From Deltaproteobacteria bacterium (lineage in GTDB: Bacteria; Desulfobacterota; Syntrophobacteria; Syntrophobacterales; Syntrophobacteraceae): a stretch of 42,713 nt of DNA. The notes beneath the pieces were generated by a model that saw only the letters and a program-made list of their open reading frames with translations, had not been told where the DNA came from and ran no database searches. The position numbers were made by a program, and so were the translations under genes. How positions within the stretch are numbered: position 1 is the stretch's first letter; every line of letters begins with the position of its first letter. The stretch spans positions 1 through 42,713 of the forward strand of contig JAAYUJ010000512.1 in assembly GCA_012517775.1 (NCBI GenBank), read 5' to 3'. Of this stretch, positions 17,125-25,498 are shown piece by piece.

Positions 17125-20100
17125 GCCGCATTCCCTCCCAGCAGCCACTTTTGTACGACTTCGTATATGTTTTCCCGCCTGATGGGCTTGGCGATGTAAT
17201 CATCCATCCCTGATTCAATGAATCTTTCCCGATCCTCCTTTAAAACATTGGCGGTCATGGCAATCACGGGGACCTTGTCATAACCGCAAGCCCTGATGGC
17301 TTTCGTAGCTTGCAGACCATCCATATCCGGCATTTGCACATCCATGAGAATGAGATCATAGAGGCCGGGATTGGCCGCATACATTACGACTGCCTCTCGC
17401 CCGGTGCGTGCCGCCTCAACCTTGTAGCCCGCCTTTGTGAGCATGATCGTAGCCAGTTTGAGGTTGGCCGGATTGTCCTCAACCAGGAGAATGTTCACCG
17501 CCTGCTTCATGTTCTCATGCAGGGTATGCTGGGTGACAATGCTCCTTTGCCTGCCGGCAGGGTCAAGAGCCCCCTGATGTCCGATGAGCCGGGCAATCAT
17601 CTTCCAGAGCTTCTCTCTGAGGACAGGTTTGATCAGAAATCCGTTGAAACCCGCCTCTTGACTCAGATAGGCACCCCGTTCCGTCGAAGAGGAAAACGCA
17701 AGAAGGGGAATCCCGGCAATCGGGGATTGCAGGCCGCGGATTTCCCTCGCCACATCAAACCCGCTGACTTCTGGCATCTGCAGATCGAGTATCGCCAGCC
17801 TGAATGGATCTCCCTCCGCGAGAGCCCTTTCCAATTCGGCGACGGCAGACTGCCCATCACCGAGGAAGGTCCCTCGCATACCGCCAAGTCCCAGGGTATG
17901 CTTCATAATGTCCAGGTTTGTCTTGTTGTCATCCACAACCAGAATTCTGGCACTCTCCAGAGAGACCTGTAAGGGAGTGTAGCTTCTCTGACTTTCAGTC
18001 TTCTCCAGCCAGGCCGTGAAATGGAAAGTACTCCCTTTGCCCGGCGTGCTTTCAGCCCACACTTCTCCCTGCATCAGGCCCGCTATCATACGACAGATGG
18101 TCAGACCAAGCCCGCTTCCCCCGTGTCTCCGGGTGGTAAAGGCGTCTGCCTGCTGGAAGGCATCGAAAATGACCTTGAGTTTCTCCGGTTGGATACCGGC
18201 CCCCGTATCCCGCACCGCAGTGTGCAGTTGCACCTGCTCGCCTCGCTCCCCGTTGACTCTCAGAGTCAGCTCGATCTCACCCGATTGTGTGAACTTTGCG
18301 GCATTTCCCACAAGATTGACCAGTACCTGTCGAAATCGGCCAGGATCCCCCATCACGCAGCCAGGCAAATCGTCTTCGATGCGACAGAGCATTTCCACGG
18401 GCTTCCCGGCCAGTGTCGGACGAACGAGATCACAGACCTCGTAGGCTATGATTTCCGGATCGAAATCGACGCGATCCAGATCCATCCTGCCCGCCTCGAT
18501 CTTGGAGAAGTCAAGGATGTCGTTGATCAATTGCAACAGGCTTTCCCCGCTGCGCTTGATGATCCGGGTATACTCCGCCTGCTCCTCGCGCATGGGACTG
18601 TCAAGCAACATGTCCGCAAACCCGATGATCCCGTTCATGGGTGTACGAATCTCATGGCTTATTCTTGCCAGAAACTCGCTTTTGGCAATCGAGGCCATTT
18701 GTGCCTTCACAGCCAGATCCTGAGCCTTCTCAATGGCCTTCTCCAATTCAATATTGAGGTCTTCCAGTTCACGATTCGCTTCGGCAAGCTGCTCTTCGAT
18801 CCGTCTGCGCTCGGAGATGTCGACGAAGCACTCGAGAAGGTAGGGGCGACCGTGAATATGGAGGGAAGCAACCGTCTTGAGAATGGGAACTGTTTGTCCG
18901 GAACCATTCACCAGGAGGTGCTCGGCACTGTCCGCAGTCTTCTTATGATCTGTCGCCGGATAGCGCCCCTTTGGATTGGGACGGACAAACTCACTGGAGG
19001 GGCGCCCCAAGACGGATTCCCTCTCCGCCCCCATCATTCGAACGGCTGTGGGATTCATATCCGTTATCACGCGGGAGGCCGCATCGATCAGAAGAACCCC
19101 CATGGGAACACTGTCAAAGAGTGCACGCATCAGCTGCTCCCGCTCTCTTGCACCTTCCTGTCTTTCCCGCTGGGAGACCTCGATGGCTTCAAGCATATTA
19201 TTGAGCGCTTCTGCCAGTGCGGCCAGTTCATCACGGCCGTGGAGCGTGATGCGCCTGCCCGAGTCAGTATCAATACCAATCTCGCGCACCTGTGTGCTCA
19301 GGTTTTCAAGCCTCTCAAGGACGAGTCTTTTCAAAAGCAGTGCCGCCAGTACACCGAGAACAACGCCGATGGAAACGAGGGAGACGGCAAGGTAATACAG
19401 GGTAGTCTTCGCCAGCATGTGGATCCTTCTGGGCGTGTCGACTCTCAGCAGGAATGCCGGTTCTCCCGGGATGTCCTTCAGGATGGTATAGCCGGCTATG
19501 ATGTCCTGGTCTATTTCCTGAACGAGAGTACCGGATTCCGAGGTTTCAAGAAGAGAGACAATTCGATGCACATCCGGCGATTGGTCTTCGGCGTGAAGGG
19601 GATGCATGATGAGAGACAGGTGAGTCAGCCTGCTCAAGAGCTCGATTTCTGCATCATCCAGAGATCGGCCGAAAACCAGGAGACCTCGCGCAGGACCTTC
19701 TCCATCACCTCTGCGGATCGGGTGAGTCGCTGCCAGCATTGCCCCCTCGGGAAAACACAATATCCCCGCATCGCTCTTCACCCCATCCGCAGAAAGAGGA
19801 TGATCGCCGGCCACAAAGGCACTCCGCTGGGAAAAGCGCTCCAGAATGCCCGGTGGAAGCGCTGCACTCTCCTTTTGTCGCGCGTTGAAAAACCGGCCAA
19901 AGACCACCCTGCCGGAAGTGTCCAAAAACACCACCATGTTGAGTCGCAACCGCAAGAATGTCGAATCGGGAAGATTCCTTCGGATGAATTCCTGGTCAAA
20001 TTCTTCCACAAAAGCGTAGGAATCATCCCATTCGGCCCAGTCACCGGCTTCAGACCTGAGGGTGTTCAGTTCCTGTGTTATGGCATCCAGCACCCTCTGG

Positions 20101-20237
20101 AGATTCCGATGGGAGTTTTCGTGCTCGAGTCGTGAGAAGCTGTCCATCAGAATAGTGATAAGAGCTCCGAGGAGCACAACCACAAGAATGGCAAACGTCA
20201 TTCCATTAATGAGGAGAATCTTGTTCCGAAGAGTCAT
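17121..20237 (-). CDS. CHASE4-HAMP-PAS hybrid histidine kinase with two receivers
   Basis: This is a 1038-residue inner-membrane sensor. TM1 spans ~11-32. A periplasmic CHASE4 domain follows (WAEWDDSYAF at ~67-76). TM2 spans ~278-303, then HAMP (~303-356), PAS (~366-480), and a coiled coil. HisKA has H528 (SHEIRTPMNG), HATPase_c covers ~630-745, and the two receivers have D818 (AILDLQMP) and D966 (LILMDVQMP). This is a BarA/TorS-like multi-step architecture but with a second receiver in place of a C-terminal Hpt; the Hpt is the next gene, overlapping by four bases. CHASE4 is an extracellular sensing domain with generally unknown ligands. No DNA-binding regulator is encoded nearby, so the output is unknown. 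Confidence 0.95.
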   Translation of the reverse strand: MTLRNKILLINGMTFAILVVVLLGALITILMDSFSRLEHENSHRNLQRVLDAITQELNTLRSEAGDWAEWDDSYAFVEEFDQEFIRRNLPDSTFLRLRLNMVVFLDTSGRVVFGRFFNARQKESAALPPGILERFSQRSAFVAGDHPLSADGVKSDAGILCFPEGAMLAATHPIRRGDGEGPARGLLVFGRSLDDAEIELLSRLTHLSLIMHPLHAEDQSPDVHRIVSLLETSESGTLVQEIDQDIIAGYTILKDIPGEPAFLLRVDTPRRIHMLAKTTLYYLAVSLVSIGVVLGVLAALLLKRLVLERLENLSTQVREIGIDTDSGRRITLHGRDELAALAEALNNMLEAIEVSQRERQEGAREREQLMRALFDSVPMGVLLIDAASRVITDMNPTAVRMMGAERESVLGRPSSEFVRPNPKGRYPATDHKKTADSAEHLLVNGSGQTVPILKTVASLHIHGRPYLLECFVDISERRRIEEQLAEANRELEDLNIELEKAIEKAQDLAVKAQMASIAKSEFLARISHEIRTPMNGIIGFADMLLDSPMREEQAEYTRIIKRSGESLLQLINDILDFSKIEAGRMDLDRVDFDPEIIAYEVCDLVRPTLAGKPVEMLCRIEDDLPGCVMGDPGRFRQVLVNLVGNAAKFTQSGEIELTLRVNGERGEQVQLHTAVRDTGAGIQPEKLKVIFDAFQQADAFTTRRHGGSGLGLTICRMIAGLMQGEVWAESTPGKGSTFHFTAWLEKTESQRSYTPLQVSLESARILVVDDNKTNLDIMKHTLGLGGMRGTFLGDGQSAVAELERALAEGDPFRLAILDLQMPEVSGFDVAREIRGLQSPIAGIPLLAFSSSTERGAYLSQEAGFNGFLIKPVLREKLWKMIARLIGHQGALDPAGRQRSIVTQHTLHENMKQAVNILLVEDNPANLKLATIMLTKAGYKVEAARTGREAVVMYAANPGLYDLILMDVQMPDMDGLQATKAIRACGYDKVPVIAMTANVLKEDRERFIESGMDDYIAKPIRRENIYEVVQKWLLGGNAA

Positions 20238-20621
20238 CTATCCAAATCAACGGTGGCCGAGACTTCCCAGCCTTCCGTCCTCCTCCATTCTTAGGCACGG
20301 GTATGGAGTCCTCCCGGTGCACGGCATCCATCCCAAAACGGATCGTTCCATATTCCCTCAGTACATGAGCCAGCCTTGTTCGCCGAATACCGTGTTTTTC
20401 CGGCACAGCCCCAATGGTACAGCTCATCAATTTGTTGAATCGGAATACAATTCTTGTGAATGAAAGACTTTCTCAATCTCTGGCCCAGGGATTTTTCGAG
20501 ATTCGGTCTCGGCGGAGGAAAGGCCTGCTTTCACAACGATACGCATTCACCGCGGGCCAAGGCATGCAACTGGCGAAACCGGGGGTTTTGTTCGGGGTTG
20601 GAGACTGCTTTCTGGCGGGGG
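20238..20621. other. Intergenic region upstream of the phosphorelay operon
   Basis: About 380 bp lie between the end of the LOG gene and the start of the CHASE4 kinase, both on the minus strand. The kinase promoter should be here. Short ORFs in several frames have no ribosome site and unlikely composition. I see no clear terminator, repeat or RNA. Confidence 0.35.
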
Positions 20622-21296
20622 TTAAACGATGACGTATTTCTTGATGGTGTAGACGACCTCGTCCGGCTCATCCAGTACCGTAACAAAGTCCAGATCCTCC
20701 GGCGCAATGTATCTGCCGGCCATGAGCGTATTGCGGACCCAGTCCAGAAGTCCGTTCCAGTAGTCCCTGCCTACCAGGATCACAGGGAAGGGCTTAATGC
20801 GCCTGGTCTGAATAAGAGTCAGGGCTTCGAAGATTTCGTCCATCGTACCGAAACCTCCAGGCATTCCGACATATGCCTGAGCGTACTTCACAAACATCAC
20901 CTTCCGCACAAAGAAGTATTGGAAATCCAGCTTCAGATTTGCGTACGGGTTGGGTTCCTGCTCCAGGGGTAGCACGATGTTCAAGCCCACGGACTTGCCT
21001 CCCCCTTCACGCGCACCCCTGTTGCCCGCTTCCATGATCCCGGGTCCACCTCCAGTGATGATATGGAAGCCGTTTTGAGCAAGTTTTCGGGCAATGACTA
21101 CCGCTTTCTCGTAGCTTTCGTCACCCGGCCTGACCCGGGCTGAGCCGAAAATGGAGACTGCGGGATAGATCTCCGAGAGTGTCTCAAAACCATCCACAAA
21201 CTCTGCAAGAATCTTGAAAAGGCGCCAGGAGTCACTAACCGTCATGGCATCGATGACATACTGCTTTTCGTGCTTTTCAGTCGTCCTTTTCTGCAT
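20622..21296 (-). CDS. LOG/TIGR00730-family Rossmann protein (nucleoside 5'-monophosphate phosphoribohydrolase-like)
   Basis: This 224-residue cytoplasmic protein has the family's diagnostic motifs: GGGPGIMEAGNRGA and the catalytic/binding PGGFGTMDE. LOG-family enzymes release the base from nucleoside monophosphates (the cytokinin-activating reaction in plants; AMP or related substrates in bacteria). They are often misannotated as lysine decarboxylases. A helical N-terminal extension (~1-40) precedes the Rossmann core. GGAG sits seven bases upstream of the ATG. It is a single gene on this strand, divergent from the small acidic protein. Confidence 0.93.
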   Translation of the reverse strand: MQKRTTEKHEKQYVIDAMTVSDSWRLFKILAEFVDGFETLSEIYPAVSIFGSARVRPGDESYEKAVVIARKLAQNGFHIITGGGPGIMEAGNRGAREGGGKSVGLNIVLPLEQEPNPYANLKLDFQYFFVRKVMFVKYAQAYVGMPGGFGTMDEIFEALTLIQTRRIKPFPVILVGRDYWNGLLDWVRNTLMAGRYIAPEDLDFVTVLDEPDEVVYTIKKYVIV

Positions 21297-21360
21297 GGTC
21301 GATCTCCAGCAAGTCTCAACTATTCGAAGTCAGTGGAGCGAGCACTTGAAACGAGCCCTT

Positions 21361-21390
21361 TTGAATTCTCATTAAGAAAACTCATATTAT
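21361..21390 (+). promoter_or_regulatory. Candidate sigma70-type promoter
   Basis: TTGAAT at 21361-21366, an 18-base spacer, and TATTAT at 21385-21390 lie in an AT-rich stretch upstream of the leader ORF and acidic protein. A second, weaker pair (TTGAAT 21502, 17-base spacer, TATGTA 21525) lies closer. Either would leave an untranslated leader. This is by-eye matching only. Confidence 0.35.
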
Positions 21391-21548
21391 GAATTGCATA
21401 AGAGGAAATCAAGCACGGGTTGGGAAGCTGCATCCGGAACACTCGCCCCTGGTCCTGCAATACTGCTGGACGATTTTTCCTTGAAAGTCGGGACAATTGA
21501 ATTGAATCACCATAAGAAATAGGCTATGTAGCGCTAGCATGAACAGTG

Positions 21549-21607
21549 ACCCCGGTTTTTTGTACCGATATCATACCTCGGAGGTGATTGATGTGAACGA
21601 CCGGGGT
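21549..21607 (+). promoter_or_regulatory. Structured leader with inverted repeats
   Basis: ACCCCGGT (21549-21556) is complementary to ACCGGGGT (21600-21607). Between them ACCTC-G-GAGGT is a small near-palindrome that includes the ribosome site of the leader ORF. The arrangement could fold so that the Shine-Dalgarno is paired. A regulatory role is inferred from geometry only. Confidence 0.35.
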
Positions 21608-21637
21608 TGGGTTCACCAGAATCGAGGGAGGCCATGA
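21593..21637 (+). CDS. Possible 14-residue leader peptide
   Basis: GTG at 21593 is preceded at seven bases by GGAGGT within GGAGGTGAT, a near-perfect match to the 16S anti-Shine-Dalgarno. The frame reads MNDRGWVHQNRGRP and stops three bases before the ATG of the acidic protein. An ATG two bases earlier is followed at once by TGA. It is too short for the ORF track. It could be a coupling or attenuation leader. Nothing in the peptide (no run of one amino acid) names the signal. Confidence 0.35.
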   Translation: MNDRGWVHQNRGRP

Positions 21638-21640
21638 CCA

Positions 21641-21913
21641 ATGGAAATGAAGGAATTTGTGAGAACTGCATTGAAACGAGTATCCCAGAAAGTAGGCGAC
21701 GGATCTCTTGATAAACACGAGGAAGGCTACGACGACGCAGAGGAGATGCTTCTGGACTGGATCTGGATCGAGCTTAAGGAGGAATCCCCCGACAAAGATG
21801 CAGTTATCGAGATGGAGCTGGATGACCTGTACGAAGTTATCGAGGGTTCGGCAGACCTTTATGAAGACTATCATATCCTCCTGGAATCCGTCAGAAGTGA
21901 CCAAACCCAATGA
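21641..21913 (+). CDS. Small acidic protein of unknown function
   Basis: This 90-residue protein is strongly acidic in its second half (ELKEESPDKDAVIEMELDDLYE) with a basic N-terminus (FVRTALKRVSQKVGDG). It is predicted helical and soluble. I do not recognise the family. GGGAGG lies nine bases upstream of ATG 21641; ATG 21647 is also possible. It is followed by a good intrinsic terminator, so it forms its own short transcript with the leader ORF. The charge split could suit binding to a basic partner, but no function is assigned. Confidence 0.7.
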   Translation: MEMKEFVRTALKRVSQKVGDGSLDKHEEGYDDAEEMLLDWIWIELKEESPDKDAVIEMELDDLYEVIEGSADLYEDYHILLESVRSDQTQ

Positions 21914-21935
21914 GCTTTCAGCAATGGATCCGAAC

Positions 21936-21965
21936 AGGCGCCCTTTTTCCCGGGCGCTTTTTTTG
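21936..21965 (+). terminator. Intrinsic terminator after the acidic protein
   Basis: GCGCCC (21938-21943), loop TTTTTCCC and GGGCGC (21952-21957) are followed directly by TTTTTTT. It ends 24 bp before the methyltransferase start, so that gene needs its own promoter or readthrough. Confidence 0.85.
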
Positions 21966-21989
21966 TGTTTAAAAAAGGGATAAGCTGGA

Positions 21990-23159
21990 ATGGAAGCAGT
22001 CTACCTGTATCCGGGGGCAGAAAAGCGCATTCTCAGGGGACACCGGTGGATATTCAGCAATGAAATCTCGGGAAAGGTCTCCGAATACGAGCCCGCCAGC
22101 TGGGTAGAGGTCTTTTCCTCGAAAAGGACTCCTCTGGGCATCGGATATATCAACCCTGGATCATTGATCTCCGTCCGCCTTGTCTGTCCGCCTGGTCAAA
22201 CACCTTCCAGGGAGTTCTTCCGCCGGCGAATCCTTGAGGCGGAAAGATTTCGCACCAGTCTGATCTACCCCGGATCGACATGCCATCGGGTGGTCTATGG
22301 TGAATCAGACGGACTCCCCGGCCTGGTTGTGGACCGATACGGAGAGATCCTTGTCTACCAGATTACGACCCTCGGCATGGCTTCCATGGAAAGCATGATT
22401 CAGGAGCTTCTGACGGAGATCTTCAAACCACGCGCCATTGTTTTCCGCAATGACACTGCGGCGAGGACCATCGAGGGCCTTCCTCTCCATAAGGGAATCG
22501 CATACGGGACCATCCCGCAGGACTGTACCGTGGCTATCGATGGAATCACATTCACGATCGATCCGTTGGCGGGGCAGAAGACCGGATTGTACCTGGATCA
22601 AAGGGACAACCGCCTTGCACTGCGGCGATGGACCCGCGGGAAAAAGGTCCTGGATCTCTTCTGTTACAGCGGGGCGTGGAGCATTACCGCAGCGATGAAC
22701 GGCGCAACGGAAGTCCTGGGGGTGGATGATTCCCTCGAGGCCGTTGATCAGGCGAGACGCAACGCCTCACTCAATGGTGTCGAAGACAGGTGCCGGTTCA
22801 TGGGGAAAGAAGTCTTCACACATCTCAGACAGATCGAGCGAGGTGCATTCGATGTGATCGTGGTGGATCCGCCTGCTTTCGCCAAGACCAAGAGTGCCCT
22901 CCATGAAGCCGTCAAGGGTTACACGGACCTGAACCGCCGGGCCATGCTCGCCCTTGCGCCGGGAGGCATCCTTGTGACCTGTTCCTGTTCATACCATGTG
23001 AGTAGTGAGATTTTCCGAGATGCCCTGCTGCAGGCAGCGAAGGCAAGCGGTCGCCGTCTCAGGCTCCTTGAGTCGCGCGGGCAGGCCATGGACCACCCCG
23101 TGCTTCTTGCCATGCCTGAAACTCAATATCTGAAATGCGCTTTCCTCCAGATTCCGTGA
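21990..23159 (+). CDS. rlmI: Class I SAM-dependent rRNA methyltransferase, RlmI/RlmK-like
   Basis: This 389-residue protein has the RlmI (YccW) architecture. An N-terminal PUA domain (~1-75; RGHRWIFSNEI) is followed by a central EEHEE-type domain (ESDGLPGLVVDRYG, GQKTGLYLDQRDNR). The Rossmann methyltransferase has SAM-binding LDLFCYSGAWS and catalytic DPPAFAKTK, and the late motif CSCSYHV follows. RlmI makes m5C1962 in E. coli 23S rRNA; the exact target here is inferred by family. The gene is convergent with leuA, and a loose GCTGCC...GGCAGC stem spans the junction (23181-23213). Confidence 0.92.
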   Translation: MEAVYLYPGAEKRILRGHRWIFSNEISGKVSEYEPASWVEVFSSKRTPLGIGYINPGSLISVRLVCPPGQTPSREFFRRRILEAERFRTSLIYPGSTCHRVVYGESDGLPGLVVDRYGEILVYQITTLGMASMESMIQELLTEIFKPRAIVFRNDTAARTIEGLPLHKGIAYGTIPQDCTVAIDGITFTIDPLAGQKTGLYLDQRDNRLALRRWTRGKKVLDLFCYSGAWSITAAMNGATEVLGVDDSLEAVDQARRNASLNGVEDRCRFMGKEVFTHLRQIERGAFDVIVVDPPAFAKTKSALHEAVKGYTDLNRRAMLALAPGGILVTCSCSYHVSSEIFRDALLQAAKASGRRLRLLESRGQAMDHPVLLAMPETQYLKCAFLQIP

Positions 23160-23197
23160 AGAACCGTGAAAAGGGTGACAGCTGCCGGCAGGCCTTT

Positions 23198-24760
23198 CTA
23201 AAGCTTTGGCAGCCAACTCTCCTCATCGGTGAATTCATAAATCACCGCTTCTTCCCTGACTCGCTCCAGTTTGTTTAGAGCATCCACCAGGGCCTTGGCA
23301 CTGGCAAGCACAATGTCGGTGTCCGCTCCTCTTCCGTTGACCAAATGGCTTCCTTCTTCGATGCGAATGCTGACCTCCCCCTGAGCATCCGTGCCGGGCG
23401 TGACGGCTCCAACGCTGTAACGGACAAGACGGGGCTGCCGTCTTGTCATCTTCATGATCGTCTTGAATGCAGCATCCACCGGCCCATGGCCAAATCCTGA
23501 ATCCTGCAGGACTTCCCCGTTGACTTCCATCTGCACCGTGGCATTGGGGACAGAGATGGAACCGGCGTTCACTTTCAGATAGAGCAGGTTGAAAGGCGCA
23601 GGCTCCATTACGGCCATGGTGTTGACCAGAAGCTCCAGGTCCGCGTCAAAGATCTGTTCCTTCTTCATGGCGAGCTCCTGGAATGCTGAATAACACTCCT
23701 GAAGTCTCTCGCTGCTTAAATCGTACCCCAATTCCTCGAATCGGTTCCGCAGCTCCGCGAGGGTTGTTCGGGATGAGAGAAGTTCCCCGGTTTTCTGGAT
23801 ACCCAGTTTTTCCGGATGCATGATCTCGTAAGGTGGCTTGTCCGTAGCATCGGCAAACTGGGGAACATCAGATGCATAGAAGAAAGCGTTGCTTCCAACC
23901 ACCGGCTTGTGGGGCTGGAGATTCACGCCGGTGAGGCGCCTCACCAACCGACTCGAAGGATAGATCTGATCCAGATGGATGCGGCTCTCTGCTCCAAAGA
24001 GATCGGAACGGGTGCTCAAGGCCGCAACTAGTTCCTCGAGTGGCGTATTTCCGGCGCGTTCGCCGATCCCGTTGACGGTGCAATGCACCTGCGTTGCACC
24101 CTCCATAACTGCGGCAAGAGAATTGGAAACAGCCATGCCCAGATCATTGTGGCAGTGAATGCTGAAAGTGACATTGCCGAACTGGTCGATCCCTTCTCTC
24201 AGGAGTCTGAACAAAACCGCGACATCAGACGGTGTCGCTCTGCCGACGGTATCGGCCAGGTTGACCACAGTGGCGCCTGCGTCCACCACGGAACGTACCA
24301 TCTCCAACACCTCTTTCGGGTCGGCTCGAAAGGCGTCCACGAGAGAGAACTCCACGTCCGGAGTGTACTTTCTGGCTGTCTTGACGGCGGCAACACTGAT
24401 CTCCACCGCCTGGTGTGCGTCCTTTTTGAGGAAGTGTTCCCGGTACTCCTTAGATATGGGTGCAAAGGTGTGCAGGCGAGGCCGTTCGGACGCCCTGATG
24501 GTCTTCCACGCAATCTCGAAATCTCTCGGGTTTGTCGCACGGGCAAGAGCGGTAATGATCGGTCCCGATATCTCTCGACTGACACGTTCCACCACTGCGT
24601 ACTGCTCCTGCGACGCCGCCGGGAAACCCACTTCGAGCACATCAACGTTGAGGCGTGCCAACTGGCTTGCGATCCTCACCTTTTCCTCAATCGTGAGTAT
24701 GGTTCCAGGGGATTTGAGTCCATCCCGAAGTGTTGTATCAAAAATGAGAACTTGCCTCAT
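23198..24760 (-). CDS. leuA: 2-isopropylmalate synthase-like (LeuA)
   Basis: This 520-residue protein matches LeuA length (E. coli 523). The TIM barrel begins with [10 protein letters not shown]; metal ligands include D13 and the HCHNDLG pair. The [12 protein letters not shown] active-site loop is present. A LeuA regulatory dimer domain follows (~390-510; [15 protein letters not shown]). It condenses acetyl-CoA with 2-oxoisovalerate at the start of leucine synthesis. The usual RDGEQ (or RDGNQ) motif is RDGLK here, an oddity that may affect substrate use. The ORF track starts at 24847; ATG 24760 has AGAGGAGG upstream and the conserved N-terminus. leuB and leuCD are not adjacent. A citramalate or homocitrate role cannot be excluded. 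Confidence 0.9.
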   Translation of the reverse strand: MRQVLIFDTTLRDGLKSPGTILTIEEKVRIASQLARLNVDVLEVGFPAASQEQYAVVERVSREISGPIITALARATNPRDFEIAWKTIRASERPRLHTFAPISKEYREHFLKKDAHQAVEISVAAVKTARKYTPDVEFSLVDAFRADPKEVLEMVRSVVDAGATVVNLADTVGRATPSDVAVLFRLLREGIDQFGNVTFSIHCHNDLGMAVSNSLAAVMEGATQVHCTVNGIGERAGNTPLEELVAALSTRSDLFGAESRIHLDQIYPSSRLVRRLTGVNLQPHKPVVGSNAFFYASDVPQFADATDKPPYEIMHPEKLGIQKTGELLSSRTTLAELRNRFEELGYDLSSERLQECYSAFQELAMKKEQIFDADLELLVNTMAVMEPAPFNLLYLKVNAGSISVPNATVQMEVNGEVLQDSGFGHGPVDAAFKTIMKMTRRQPRLVRYSVGAVTPGTDAQGEVSIRIEEGSHLVNGRGADTDIVLASAKALVDALNKLERVREEAVIYEFTDEESWLPKL

Positions 24761-24866
24761 CGGTTCCTCCTCTGGATAATGAATATTTTGCTTGCTCCGG
24801 CAGAAACGCAACTCTGGATGACTGCATCCATGACCATACATCAGCATGGCACCTTGTCAACCTGTA

Positions 24867-24978
24867 ACTTCTCAATAAGTCCGGGTTAAGGCTCCTTCGT
24901 AGGTCGGGTTTCCATACCCCGCATATGGGTGCAAACGCCGTCGGGATTGGTATCCCGACCAACTCGTTGAGAAGGTAC
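24867..24978 (+). repeat. Dispersed palindromic element, copy 2
   Basis: This is a full copy with the clearest extended ends: GTAACTTCTCAATAAG on the left and CTCGTTGAGAAGGTAC on the right. Both internal palindromes are present, one slightly altered (GGGATTGGTATCCC). It lies just upstream of leuA, on the promoter side. Confidence 0.9.
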
Positions 24979-25498
24979 GTCAAGCTGTTTCAACCATCCT
25001 GCAACACTGCTGTTTTTGCTTGCCTCCCGAATCAATTTGTGTATAGTTATGGCTGCTTATCGCCTCCATTTATGGCAAGTCTGGCTGAAGGAGCATTCCT
25101 TCCCCCCCCATGAATGCGAGGTTTTTTCTTTTATGAACCCATGGGCGAAGGTGACGGCATGACTTGAGGCGCTGCAGCATTACTGAGCCATATGCAAAAC
25201 CTCCCATCACGGCGATGCAAGCGGAACACAACGCTGCCCTGCGGTGATTGCAAAGGTTTCCCCGGTAATCTGGAATGCCTGCCGCGCTTGTCGTGTTTTT
25301 CCTGCCGAACATGGACGGATGTGTGAACATCCGCCTCACCTTGCCCCATGTCACAACCACCAAATTGCTGGAATTGCCGACAGTGTTCGAGGGCCTCTTC
25401 TGAATCCCTAGAGAGGGTGTTTCTCTGATGGCGTGTCAGGAAGGAAAACGCATCTCTTTCCCTGTGGCCATTTCACCATTTGCGAAAGGGTGTTGACA
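24979..25498. other. Intergenic region leuA / SpeE-like gene
   Basis: About 500 bp between divergent genes beyond repeat copy 2. The minus-strand ORF 25070-25363 (97 codons) has an unlikely composition and no ribosome site. I see no tRNA, riboswitch or terminator. Promoters for the polyamine run should lie here. Confidence 0.35.

Noticed and set aside
18021-20135. 704-codon plus-strand ORF opposite the CHASE4 kinase
   Set aside because: It is an antisense shadow. The minus strand encodes a complete kinase with all motifs; the plus frame has no ribosome site and no family features.
21634-21711. Short frame from ATG 21634 with a CxxC
   Set aside because: It sits two bases from the ribosome site and overlaps the better-spaced 90-aa gene in another frame.
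25070-25363. 97-codon minus-strand ORF in the leuA/SpeE gap
   Set aside because: No ribosome site, residue mix unlike neighbouring proteins, no family resemblance.
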